A stretch of 64,000 nt of DNA from Fibrobacter sp. (GTDB taxonomy: Bacteria > Fibrobacterota > Fibrobacteria > Fibrobacterales > Fibrobacteraceae). This document shows positions 42,029 through 50,658 of the stretch, piece after piece. The stretch lies in NCBI GenBank assembly GCA_017642335.1, contig JAGCPF010000009.1, positions 1-64,000 of the forward strand. Reading direction: 5' to 3'. The notes under the pieces are model-generated. The model did no database searches. It saw nothing but the letters and a program-made list of their open reading frames with translations, and had not been told where the DNA came from. Each line of letters begins with the position of its first letter. The first letter of the stretch is position 1. The translations under genes were made by a program, and so were the position numbers.

Positions 42029-45000
42029 ATGGCTTTTGTTCATTTGCAGGTTCATTCTGAGTTTTCTGTTTTGCAGTCGTCTGCCCGTCTAGACGACATT
42101 CTTGCCGCTGCCGCTGCCGACAATGCCCCGGCGGTCGCCCTTACGGACCATGGTGCCATGTTTGGCATCCTGGAAATCCAGACTCGCGGCAAGGACTTGA
42201 ACAAGAAGCGCAAGGAACAGGGGCTCCCGCCAGTAAAAACGATTTACGGCTGCCATGTCTACATCGATTCCTCGAGCGCAAGCCAGAAGGATCCGACGAC
42301 TTTCGAACGATTGACGCTGCTTGTTGAAAACGAGAAGGGTTATTACAACTTGCTGCGCATCGTGAGCTACCGCTATGAAGAGAGTGAACGCTGGGCGGAA
42401 ATTCCCTCGGTGCCTTTGGAGGTGGTAAAGCAGTTCAAGGAAGGCTTGATTGCCATCGCCGGCGATTTCTTTAGCCGTTATGGGCAGAACGTGGCTGCGG
42501 GCCGCAACGCCATGGCGCGCGAGTACATGGACTGCCTGGACAAGATTTTCGACCGCGAGCATCTGTATTTGTCCGTTTGCGATAACGGGGTTCCCCAGCA
42601 AAAGCTGGTCAACGATTTCAATGTGCAGCTGGCTCAGGAGATGGGGCGCGAGGTCGTGGCCGTAGCCGATATCCACTACATCAAGCCCGAAGATGCCACG
42701 GCCCATAAGGTTTTGCGCTGCATTTCGCTCAAGTCCACCCTGAACGAATTTACGGACAAGCGTTTCCCCACAGACCAGTTCTATTTCCGCAGCGAAGAGG
42801 AAATGGTCAAACTGTTCGGTCACATCCCGGGTGCCATCGAGAATACGGTGAAGATTGCGGAACGTTGCAATTTTACCGTGAAGACGGGTATCGGCGACGA
42901 GTTCTGGCCGCGATTCAAGATTCCCGACGAGTTCCTCGCCTCCGAGGAATACCAGACAATCAAGGGTTACATGAAGGCCGAATACGATGCCGAGTACCCG
43001 GTCATCCGTGAACGCGAACTGAAGGGTGTCATCAAGGACAAGAAGAAAAAGGTCACGGAGACGTATTGCGCCGACAAGGGAATAGAACCCGATGCGCTTA
43101 CCGACGAAGACAAGGCTGAAATAGATCGCTTGTCCCAGCCGGAATTCTTTACCGAAGAAGACAACAAGGCTTGGGATAAGAATACGCACCGTTGGTGCAA
43201 ACCGGGCGGCGATGCGGATATATATATAACGCACCTTTGTAACGAGCGCCTCAAGTGGCGTTTTCCCGACGAAGATTTCAAGTTCCCTGCGCATGAGACC
43301 GACGTGGCCAAGCGCATGTACAAGGAACTGAACTGTATCCGCAACATGAATGTGGCTGGCTACCTCCTGATTGTGTGGGACTTCATCAACTGGTCTCGCG
43401 AACATGGAATTCCCGTGGGTCCGGGACGTGGTTCGGCGGCAGGTTCGCTTGTCACTTACATCATCGGTATTACCGACATCGATCCGCTCAAGTTCGACTT
43501 GCTTTTCGAACGTTTCTTGAACCCGGAACGTGTGAGCATGCCGGATATCGATACCGACATTGCGGATAGGGACCGTGGCCGCGTCATCCAGTACGTGACG
43601 GACAAGTACGGCCGCGATTGTGTGGGCCAGATTATTACTTACGGCATGCTCAAGTCGAAGGCGGTGATTACCGACGTGGCTCGCGTGCTGGGCCTTCCGC
43701 CTGCAGAGGCGAAAATCATCACCAAGCTGTTCCCGCAGCGTACGCTGAACTTTAGCCTTAAACAGGCTTGGACCGGCAAAGACAAGAAGGGCAACAACCT
43801 CGAAGACGGTTACAGCCCGGAACCCTTGCAGGCGATGATTAATAGCCGTGCGAGCTACCAGAACCTTTGGAACATCGCGCTTACGCTCGAAGATTTGCCG
43901 CGCCAGACGGGCGTGCATGCGTGCGGCGTGGTGATTACGCCGACCCCGATTTACAACTTGGCCCCGCTTTACCGAGCCGCTCCCGCCGATACGCCGGTGG
44001 TGATGTACGACAAGCACTACGCCGAAGACATCGGGCTTTTGAAAATGGACTTCCTTGGCCTCATCAACTTGTCCATCATCCAGGACACGGTGAACATGGT
44101 CAAGAAGAATCGCAAGATTGACCTGGACATGGGTCATATCCCGCTCGATGACAAGAAAACCTTTGACTTGCTCGGCAAGGGCATGACGACTACGGTGTTC
44201 CAGTTCGAATCTCCGGGTATGCAGAAGTACCTGCGCGAACTGAAACCGACGCGAATCTTTGACTTGATCGCTATGAACGCCCTTTACCGTCCGGGGCCTA
44301 TTGAACAGATTCCGCACTTTATTGCGCGTAAGAACGGCAAGGAAGAAATCGACTGTTACCATCCTGACCTGGAACAGGTTTTGGGCGAAACGTACGGCGT
44401 GATTGTGTACCAGGAACAGGTGATGAAACTGGCCCAGATTCTGGGCGGCTACACGCTGGGCGGTGCTGACAATATCCGCCGTATCATGGCCAAGAAGATG
44501 CCCGAGAAGATGGCAAAGCTCGAACCGGAATTCTTCGAGAAGTGCCTTGCGAAGGGTTACGATCGCGCCATGATCCAGAAGGTCTGGGATGCGGTGCTCC
44601 CGTTCTGCGGTTATGCATTCAACAAGAGCCATGCGGCGGCTTACGCATACGTGGCTTACCAGACGGCTTATCTGAAGGCGAATTACGGCCCCGAATACAT
44701 GGCCGCCTCGATGACATCGAAGATGGGCAAGACGGAAGACATCGTGACCATCATCCAGGAATGCAAGCGCTTGGGAATCGAGGTGGTGTCGCCGAATATC
44801 AACTCCTCATACGGCGTGTTCACGGCGAACGAGGATGGACGGATTTTGTACGGGCTCGCCGGTATCCGTAACGTGGGCCTCGCTGTTGTCGAAGACGTGG
44901 TGGCCGAGCGCGACCGTCGCGGCAAGTACAAGGATATTTTTGACTTCTGCAAGCGCGTCGTGGAATACCAGGGCATGCAGAAGGAAAAGCGTCCGCCGCT

Positions 45001-45898
45001 CAACAAGAAGGTGATGGAATGCCTTATCATGGCGGGCGCCTTGGACGATTTGCCGGGGAGCCGAGCCGTACAGTTTGCGACGGTGGACCGTGCGCTCGAA
45101 GTGGCTGCCCACTGCCAAGAAGACAAGGCCAAGGGACAGGTCTCGCTGTTCGACCTGGGTGGCCCCGAGACTATCCAGAATACGGCAGAGACGCTCGAAG
45201 AAGCGGAAGAGTGGACCGCAATGGAAATGCTCAACAAGGAGCGCGACGTGTTGGGCTTGTTCCTTTCCGGACACCCGCTCGACGAGTTCCGCCCGGAGCT
45301 TTCCGGCTTTACCACGTGCAGCCTTGCCGAGGACGAACTGAAAAAGAAAATCGGCCACGGTGTTTGCGTTGGCGGTGTCGTCACGATGATGCGCTCCATC
45401 GAGACAAAGAAGGGCGATACCATCGGTGTCGGCAAAATCCAGGATTTCCACGGCGACATCGAACTGTTCTTCAAGAAGGACATTTGGCAGGATCTCCGCG
45501 ACAGCGTCTCGGAAGACGACCGCGTGCTTGTCCAGGGCCAGTTGGAGCAGAAGCGGGACCGCGAAAAGAACCTCACCGATGAATTTCAGGTGATTGTCGA
45601 TAAGGTTGTGCAGCTCGACCGCGTCCGCGAAAGCATGGTGAAGTACGTGCATATTACACTTTATTCCATGATGCTTACCGATGATTTCCTTGCGAAAATG
45701 GAAGAAGGCCTTGCGCGCTTCGAACCGTTTGTCGAAGGGACCGGCTGCGAAATCGTTTGTCATATTGAAACCGAGTCTCGTTATGAGCATGCCTTGACTT
45801 TGAAAAAGACCAAGGTGGAATATAGCCCGGAATTGCTGAAGTGGCTCAAGCAGGATTTGGGTGTCGTCAAGTTCTGGGTTTCGAACAAGGTTCGGTAG
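42029..45898 (+). CDS. dnaE: DNA polymerase III alpha subunit
   Basis: Replicative polymerase, 1289 residues. N-terminal PHP domain (HSEFSVLQSSARL, DHGAMFG), palm with GPGRGSAAGSLV and the catalytic aspartates in MPDIDTDIADRDRG, fingers (HACGVVITP, YRPGPIEQIP, YQEQVMKLAQ, NKSHAAAYAYVAYQTAYLKANY), helix-hairpin-helix region and a C-terminal OB domain (GVCVGGVVTMMRS). Odd: between the PHP end and ITHLCNERLKWRF there is a charged insertion of about 85 residues (roughly 42958-43225), longer than in common DnaE. No ribosome site; predicted leaderless. lpxB begins five bases after the stop. Confidence 0.97.
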   Translation: MAFVHLQVHSEFSVLQSSARLDDILAAAAADNAPAVALTDHGAMFGILEIQTRGKDLNKKRKEQGLPPVKTIYGCHVYIDSSSASQKDPTTFERLTLLVENEKGYYNLLRIVSYRYEESERWAEIPSVPLEVVKQFKEGLIAIAGDFFSRYGQNVAAGRNAMAREYMDCLDKIFDREHLYLSVCDNGVPQQKLVNDFNVQLAQEMGREVVAVADIHYIKPEDATAHKVLRCISLKSTLNEFTDKRFPTDQFYFRSEEEMVKLFGHIPGAIENTVKIAERCNFTVKTGIGDEFWPRFKIPDEFLASEEYQTIKGYMKAEYDAEYPVIRERELKGVIKDKKKKVTETYCADKGIEPDALTDEDKAEIDRLSQPEFFTEEDNKAWDKNTHRWCKPGGDADIYITHLCNERLKWRFPDEDFKFPAHETDVAKRMYKELNCIRNMNVAGYLLIVWDFINWSREHGIPVGPGRGSAAGSLVTYIIGITDIDPLKFDLLFERFLNPERVSMPDIDTDIADRDRGRVIQYVTDKYGRDCVGQIITYGMLKSKAVITDVARVLGLPPAEAKIITKLFPQRTLNFSLKQAWTGKDKKGNNLEDGYSPEPLQAMINSRASYQNLWNIALTLEDLPRQTGVHACGVVITPTPIYNLAPLYRAAPADTPVVMYDKHYAEDIGLLKMDFLGLINLSIIQDTVNMVKKNRKIDLDMGHIPLDDKKTFDLLGKGMTTTVFQFESPGMQKYLRELKPTRIFDLIAMNALYRPGPIEQIPHFIARKNGKEEIDCYHPDLEQVLGETYGVIVYQEQVMKLAQILGGYTLGGADNIRRIMAKKMPEKMAKLEPEFFEKCLAKGYDRAMIQKVWDAVLPFCGYAFNKSHAAAYAYVAYQTAYLKANYGPEYMAASMTSKMGKTEDIVTIIQECKRLGIEVVSPNINSSYGVFTANEDGRILYGLAGIRNVGLAVVEDVVAERDRRGKYKDIFDFCKRVVEYQGMQKEKRPPLNKKVMECLIMAGALDDLPGSRAVQFATVDRALEVAAHCQEDKAKGQVSLFDLGGPETIQNTAETLEEAEEWTAMEMLNKERDVLGLFLSGHPLDEFRPELSGFTTCSLAEDELKKKIGHGVCVGGVVTMMRSIETKKGDTIGVGKIQDFHGDIELFFKKDIWQDLRDSVSEDDRVLVQGQLEQKRDREKNLTDEFQVIVDKVVQLDRVRESMVKYVHITLYSMMLTDDFLAKMEEGLARFEPFVEGTGCEIVCHIETESRYEHALTLKKTKVEYSPELLKWLKQDLGVVKFWVSNKVR

Positions 45899-45903
45899 GT
45901 TCT

Positions 45904-47064
45904 ATGGGTTCTCCCGGTGGAAAACCTTTTGTCCTTTTTTGTGCAGGGGAAGATTCCGGGGATATCCTGGGCGAAGCCCTTGTCCGCGAAACAATGGCTG
46001 CGGGTCTTGAGACCTGCGGTGCTGGTGGCATGAGGATGCAAGGTGCCGGACTTCGCCCTCTAGTGAATTTTGAACATCTCCCTGTTTCCGGTTTTGGCGA
46101 TGTGCTGGCGAGTTGTGGAACTTTGCGCAAGGATCTTGATGTGCTCTGTTCCGCCCTTCGCGATGAGTGTTGCCTTGCGCTTTTGGCTATTGATTATCCC
46201 GGATTCAACATGAAGCTGGTTCGCCTAGCGAAGTTGCTGGGGAAGCCGGTCCTGTATGTCGCGCCGCCGCAGATATGGGCGTGGAAGCAGGGACGGGCGA
46301 AGCGGCTGCGAGGAATTCCGCTGGCTGTCTTTTTTGATTTTGAGGCGGACGCCTACCGCAAGTTCGGCTGCGAACCGCGCCTGATTCAGCATCCTTTGGC
46401 CAGTGCGCGGCTGCCGGTGAGGCGGCCGGCTCGCGGGGATGTGCTCCTTCTGCCGGGGAGCAGGCATGCCCAGGCGGCAAGGAACATACGGGCGTTCTTG
46501 AAAATGGCCTTGGACGCGGCGTGCCGGATCGACGCGGAGTGCGGTAAAGTGACGATTCTTGCCGCCCGCGAATCGTTGCAAGTTTCTTTTACGGAAATTG
46601 TAAGGAACCTGCCTGCGCAGTCGGCGTGCCGGGTCAAGGTGGAGGTGGCTCCTGCCGGAGTGGAAGAACGTCTCGAAAGGTATTCGCGGGCCGCGTTGGC
46701 CCTGGTTTGTCCGGGCACGGCGACGCTCGAGGTCTCGCTGGCCGGGGTGCCGATGGTCGTCTGCACGAAGCCGGACTTCTTGACCTACGTGTTTGGAAAA
46801 ATGCTGGTGCGCACGGGGAATTTTGCGTTGCCGAACCTGGTGTTGGGCAAGGATGTTTTCGAAGAAATCATCGTGCCGCCGATGATGCGCACGGGAGCGG
46901 GCATGGGTAGTCGCGTGGATTTAGCGGCGGCGTGCCGTCGCGCTGTCGAAAAGGACATGGACGGCGTGGCGCAATCCGTGCAGGGAATTCTTGCCCGAGG
47001 GCGGACGTCCCGCGAGCTAATGCTTGAATTTCTTGGAAAGCTCTTCAAGGGACAGGCGCATTAG
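45904..47064 (+). CDS. lpxB: Lipid-A-disaccharide synthase
   Basis: Joins UDP-diacylglucosamine and lipid X in lipid A synthesis at the inner membrane. The 386-residue product has AGEDSGDILGEAL, YVAPPQIWAWKQGRAKRL, LPGSRHAQ and SGTATLE-like VCPGTATLEVSLAGVPMVV. The ATG at 45904, just after dnaE, is preferred to a longer frame overlapping dnaE. It proves an LPS-type outer membrane. The 3' end overlaps mutL (other strand) by 48 bases. Confidence 0.94.
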   Translation: MGSPGGKPFVLFCAGEDSGDILGEALVRETMAAGLETCGAGGMRMQGAGLRPLVNFEHLPVSGFGDVLASCGTLRKDLDVLCSALRDECCLALLAIDYPGFNMKLVRLAKLLGKPVLYVAPPQIWAWKQGRAKRLRGIPLAVFFDFEADAYRKFGCEPRLIQHPLASARLPVRRPARGDVLLLPGSRHAQAARNIRAFLKMALDAACRIDAECGKVTILAARESLQVSFTEIVRNLPAQSACRVKVEVAPAGVEERLERYSRAALALVCPGTATLEVSLAGVPMVVCTKPDFLTYVFGKMLVRTGNFALPNLVLGKDVFEEIIVPPMMRTGAGMGSRVDLAAACRRAVEKDMDGVAQSVQGILARGRTSRELMLEFLGKLFKGQAH

Positions 47065-48876
47065 CGTCGGGGTCCCGTAAGGCGACTTGAGCGGCTCGTC
47101 CATCGTCATCAGCTGGCTTACGAGCATGGCCATTTCTTCGGGCTTCAGCTTGTCGCCTGCCTGGTGGGCGTTTGTCTTGGCCCACGCCTTCGCGATGGCG
47201 TCCTGGATCTTGACCATGTCGTTACGGTCCCCGTCATTGACGCCTTCCAGAAAATCATGCACGGCCTTGGTTGCTCTTGAAAGGGGGAGCGCACTCGGGA
47301 TGGCGCGAATCTGGAACGTGTCCCCGCCGAAATGCTCGATGTAGAACCCCAGGTGTTTGAGGTCCGCCTCTACGGAATGGAACAGTTCCTGCTCCAGTTT
47401 TGAAAACTCGATGAGTTCGGGGAACAGGAGCTCCTGGCTGTCCAGTGCAGCTCCCGATGCGAGAGTTTCCAGCGCCTGCTCGTAAAGAATCCGCGAATGG
47501 GCGGCATGCTGGTCTATAATCAGCAGTCCCTCGGCATCTTCGCCGGCGATGTAGGTATTTGCTACCTGGAAGAATGTCGGTGGCGCCCAGGGCTGTTCTT
47601 GCTGCGGGGCAGTGGTGGCCTGTGCTGCCGGTTGTCCGGGCTCCAACGAGATAATTTTCCCGAGTTCTGGCTGCGAGAACAGGTCTTGCACGGTGTCGTC
47701 GTCGGCGGTGTATTTGGGTGGCTTGCGTTCGGCGAGCTTGTAGCTGTCTTGCGAGGGCTGTTTCTGGCTTATGAAGCCAGCACCGAAGCCTGCATCGTTG
47801 CGGGTGCTTTCTGGGGAAGTCCCGGCGGAGTAATTGGTGAATGACTCGTATTTTTCGTCGGACAGGTCGATGATGGGGGAGGAAGCCTCCATTGTCGCCT
47901 TGAAAGTTTCGCGCAATGCGTGCGTCACCACGAGGAATACTAGGTTCTGGTTGGCGAACCGGATTTCACGCTTGGCTGGGTGGACGTTCACATCGAATTC
48001 CATGTCGGGCATGTCGAGGAACAGCACCGTGACCGGCTTGCATTGCGCTCCGTAGGGCTCGTATGCCTGCGAGACGGCTTTGCCAATCAGCTTGCTTTCG
48101 AAGGGGCGGTTCCGCATGAACAGGAACTGGTGGTGGCGCTTGCCGTTAGTCTCGGTGACAGGGGAGATATAACCGGAAACGTGGATCTGCGCTTCGGTGT
48201 AGTCGACAGGCAAGAGGTTTTTGGCAACGCCCGAACCGATAGCTTCGGCGAGGCGGTTCTTGAGTTCTCCCGGGACTCCAATGAATACGGACTTGTCTCC
48301 TACCTTGTAGTCGAAGCGGATTTCGGGGTGCGCGACTGCTGCACGGATGACCACGTCCAAGACGCGGGTCCCTTCGGAAGTGTCGCTGCCGAGGAATGTC
48401 CTGCGGACAGGGGTGTTGAAGAATAGGTCTTCGATGAGGAATGTCGTCCCCCGGCTTGCCTGAATGTCTTGTTTTTCAACGACTTCTCCGCCCTTCAGTA
48501 TGATTCTGCCGCTTTCGCCATCGTCGGTGGCGCTGGTAATCGTCATTTTGGATATGGCGGCGATCGATGCCACGGCCTCGCCACGAAAACCGTTCGTGTG
48601 CAGGTGAAAAAGGTCGTCTGCACTGTGTAGTTTGGATGTCGTGTGGCGGAGGTAGCAGATGTCGAGGTCGGCTTGTCCCATGCCTTTCCCGTTGTCCGAA
48701 ACGAGAATTTTTGCCTTCCCGCCCTGTTCAATTTGGACTTGAATACGGGTCGCTCCCGCATCTATGGCGTTTTCAATAAGTTCCTTTACGGCGGATGCGG
48801 GGCGCTCAATAACCTCTCCGGCGGCAATTTTATTGATGATTTCGTCGGGTAATTGGTGTATTTCGGCCATTTTCAT
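47017..48876 (-). CDS. mutL: DNA mismatch repair protein MutL, endonuclease site eroded
   Basis: The 619-residue protein has the GHKL ATPase motifs of MutL (ELIENAIDAGAT, DNGKGM, RHTTSK, TNGFRGEAVASI) and a complete C-terminal dimerisation domain. In nicking MutL proteins the C-terminal metal site reads DQHAxxExxxxE; here D455 begins DQHAAHSRILYE, so the first Glu is Ser. The later CPHGRP-type motif is SPYGTP (from S598) and the ACR/ACK cysteine is absent. I infer loss of endonuclease activity. The start ATG at 48876 has a TATATTTT box four bases before it. Confidence 0.96.
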   Translation of the reverse strand: MKMAEIHQLPDEIINKIAAGEVIERPASAVKELIENAIDAGATRIQVQIEQGGKAKILVSDNGKGMGQADLDICYLRHTTSKLHSADDLFHLHTNGFRGEAVASIAAISKMTITSATDDGESGRIILKGGEVVEKQDIQASRGTTFLIEDLFFNTPVRRTFLGSDTSEGTRVLDVVIRAAVAHPEIRFDYKVGDKSVFIGVPGELKNRLAEAIGSGVAKNLLPVDYTEAQIHVSGYISPVTETNGKRHHQFLFMRNRPFESKLIGKAVSQAYEPYGAQCKPVTVLFLDMPDMEFDVNVHPAKREIRFANQNLVFLVVTHALRETFKATMEASSPIIDLSDEKYESFTNYSAGTSPESTRNDAGFGAGFISQKQPSQDSYKLAERKPPKYTADDDTVQDLFSQPELGKIISLEPGQPAAQATTAPQQEQPWAPPTFFQVANTYIAGEDAEGLLIIDQHAAHSRILYEQALETLASGAALDSQELLFPELIEFSKLEQELFHSVEADLKHLGFYIEHFGGDTFQIRAIPSALPLSRATKAVHDFLEGVNDGDRNDMVKIQDAIAKAWAKTNAHQAGDKLKPEEMAMLVSQLMTMDEPLKSPYGTPTLMRLSLEELSKKFKH

Positions 48877-48880
48877 GACA

Positions 48881-48911
48881 AAAATATAGACAAAATCGGT
48901 TGTTTCTACAA
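48881..48911 (-). promoter_or_regulatory. Promoter of mutL, leaderless start predicted
   Basis: TTG (48911-48909), 20-base spacer and TATATTTT (48888-48881), four bases before the ATG; fits TTG-N19-21-TAnnTTTG. Confidence 0.6.
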
Positions 48912-48960
48912 AGTTTTGCTACATTTTGCCAAACAAAAGTTCTAGGTACGAGGTACAATT

Positions 48961-50259
48961 ATGGTATCCAATCTGTTTCTTCAATTGATTCACATTGAAC
49001 TTCTCCTTTCCTATTCCGTCAAGGAAATTCTGACGTTGGTGAAGAGGGACCCTCGCTTTAATGTGAAACTTCTGAACGATCTCTACTTTGGAGATTCCGT
49101 TATCGATGAAGAAACCCACCGTTTCATCGCGAACAATGTCGTTTCGTGGTTGTATGAGCGAGGGGAGAATCCGGACGATTTCATCGAACGCATCGTTAAG
49201 CGGTGCTCCGATTTCGAGGCAATTCCGTCGCGCTGCGTCCTCCGTACCTACCTGCCTTATATTTCGTCATTCTATTCGTGTAAAGATGTCCGCGAACTCT
49301 GCCTGGAAATTATCCCGAAGCGTTACCAGTTCCTTAAGCAGGCGGCCATACTTCGTAACGAGGTCGTCGCTGGGACTCGTGAAATGCTCTTCACCTACCG
49401 GTTCGATACTCCGAGTGCGCTGGTCTCCAACCCGATGCGCTGGATTGTCGGTATGTTCCGCGTTGGTCCGCTCCTTTTGGGAACCCCGACTTACGAGCAT
49501 ATGAACTTCACTGCTAGCCAGACGTCGTTTATCGAAGCCATTGAAAACCGCTTGCCTGCCGAAATTAAGGACGGTGACGTCTATGTCAATGGTGAAATTG
49601 TTGGCAAGAGCACCCACTTTAGCGAATGCGTAGAAAAGTGCGGCATCAAGTGGGATAACGCTACGGAACTGGAAATCGGTTGCGTCCTGGCTACCAAGGA
49701 TGTGGTCGACCCGAGAACGAAGACGGTCCTGATTAAGGAAGGCTGCTATTATGGCGCTCCGGCAAACATCCTCGATGTGAAGTTCAAGGCGAATATCAGC
49801 AATGTCGAACCGTTCATCAAGTTGATGAATTCCGTCGTCAAGCAGGAATTCGAAGCATGGCAGCCTATCCAGAAGGCTCAGGAACAGCTCCTCGATGCCA
49901 TGAACGATTCCGTGACTGTCGTCTACTACAAGAGCGACGACTCCATCTCCGTGAACAGCAAACACCTGATGCGCAACGTTCCCGCCCGAATCCTCCGCAA
50001 CTTGCTTCGTGAATACACGGCAACCGGTCGTGAGGAATACGAGAACCGCGAGTTCAAGCGCGACTCCGCTATCTGCATGGATCCGCTGCGCCCGAATTTC
50101 GAAAGCCGCTTGAACCGCGTCATTGCCCACATCAACGGTACCGATGACAAGGACGGCAAGGAAAACGAAGGCGTGAAGAAGTACTTCGAAATCGAACGTC
50201 ACCGCCGCGGCGGCTTCCGTTTTGTTCCGAAATGCAAGATTGTTTTCCGCGAAGAATAA
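48961..50259 (+). CDS. Conserved-looking protein of unknown function, 432 aa
   Basis: I recognise no family. The product has no signal peptide and is cytosolic in composition. The C-terminal quarter has a helix-rich segment NSKHLMRNVPARILRNLLREY followed by basic residues and EIERHRRGGFRFVPK, which vaguely resembles a winged helix as in response-regulator DNA-binding domains. A TACATTTT box at 48920-48927 and GAGG nine bases before the ATG support the start. Divergent from mutL. Confidence 0.7.
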   Translation: MVSNLFLQLIHIELLLSYSVKEILTLVKRDPRFNVKLLNDLYFGDSVIDEETHRFIANNVVSWLYERGENPDDFIERIVKRCSDFEAIPSRCVLRTYLPYISSFYSCKDVRELCLEIIPKRYQFLKQAAILRNEVVAGTREMLFTYRFDTPSALVSNPMRWIVGMFRVGPLLLGTPTYEHMNFTASQTSFIEAIENRLPAEIKDGDVYVNGEIVGKSTHFSECVEKCGIKWDNATELEIGCVLATKDVVDPRTKTVLIKEGCYYGAPANILDVKFKANISNVEPFIKLMNSVVKQEFEAWQPIQKAQEQLLDAMNDSVTVVYYKSDDSISVNSKHLMRNVPARILRNLLREYTATGREEYENREFKRDSAICMDPLRPNFESRLNRVIAHINGTDDKDGKENEGVKKYFEIERHRRGGFRFVPKCKIVFREE

Positions 50260-50464
50260 TGAAAAAAAACGAACTTTGAAAACAAAAGTTGACGTATTTA
50301 AAATTGTTGTTTCAAATAAGTAAAATAAAATATCCGTCAATTTCTTTTTTGGCTATATTCTAGGTCGTGAGCAGGTGAAAGGTAAATCCTTATACAACTT
50401 TATCGTTGCTCCCCTCCTGATAAGTTCAAGGTTCTGTAATCTCTCATATTTTCTCCTTCTTAGG

Positions 50465-50504
50465 AAAGGGCTCTCGCAAGAGGGCCCTTTCTTTTTCTTC
50501 TTTT
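50465..50504 (+). terminator. Strong intrinsic terminator
   Basis: AAAGGGC...GCCCTTT stem with inner TCT/AGA pairs and CTTTTTCTTCTTTT after it. It serves either the 432-residue gene or an unannotated small RNA. Confidence 0.85.
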
Positions 50505-50597
50505 GTATGTTGCGCCGCGAGATGCTGCAGACGCCTGTAAATAGGGATGCAGCGAATGTCAGCAAATAGGGGTGCTGCAGACGCCTGCAAACAAAAA

Positions 50598-50618
50598 GCT
50601 CCGCGCTTTGCGCGGAGC
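50598..50618 (-). terminator. Intrinsic terminator of thrC
   Basis: Perfect nine-pair stem GCTCCGCGC/GCGCGGAGC with a three-base loop and five T on the minus strand. Confidence 0.85.
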
Positions 50619-50658
50619 CTTTAAACACTCTAGCCTCTAGATCCTAGATTCTAGCCCC

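Larger units (their letters stand above)
50260..50658. other. 399-base intergenic region with terminators and short repeats
   Basis: The first 100 bases are AT rich. A TATATTCT box (50354-50361) precedes about 100 bases ending in a strong plus-strand terminator, so a small RNA of roughly 130 bases is possible. Then follow two copies of TGCTGCAGACGCCTG (50523, 50573), a minus-strand terminator, and a CTAGA-rich run (50629-50655: TCTAGCCTCTAGATCCTAG...). No protein gene is convincing. Confidence 0.5.

Noticed and set aside
42089..44632. Long antisense open frame (about 847 codons) opposite dnaE
   Set aside because: It mirrors the codon bias of dnaE, has no family features and no ribosome site.
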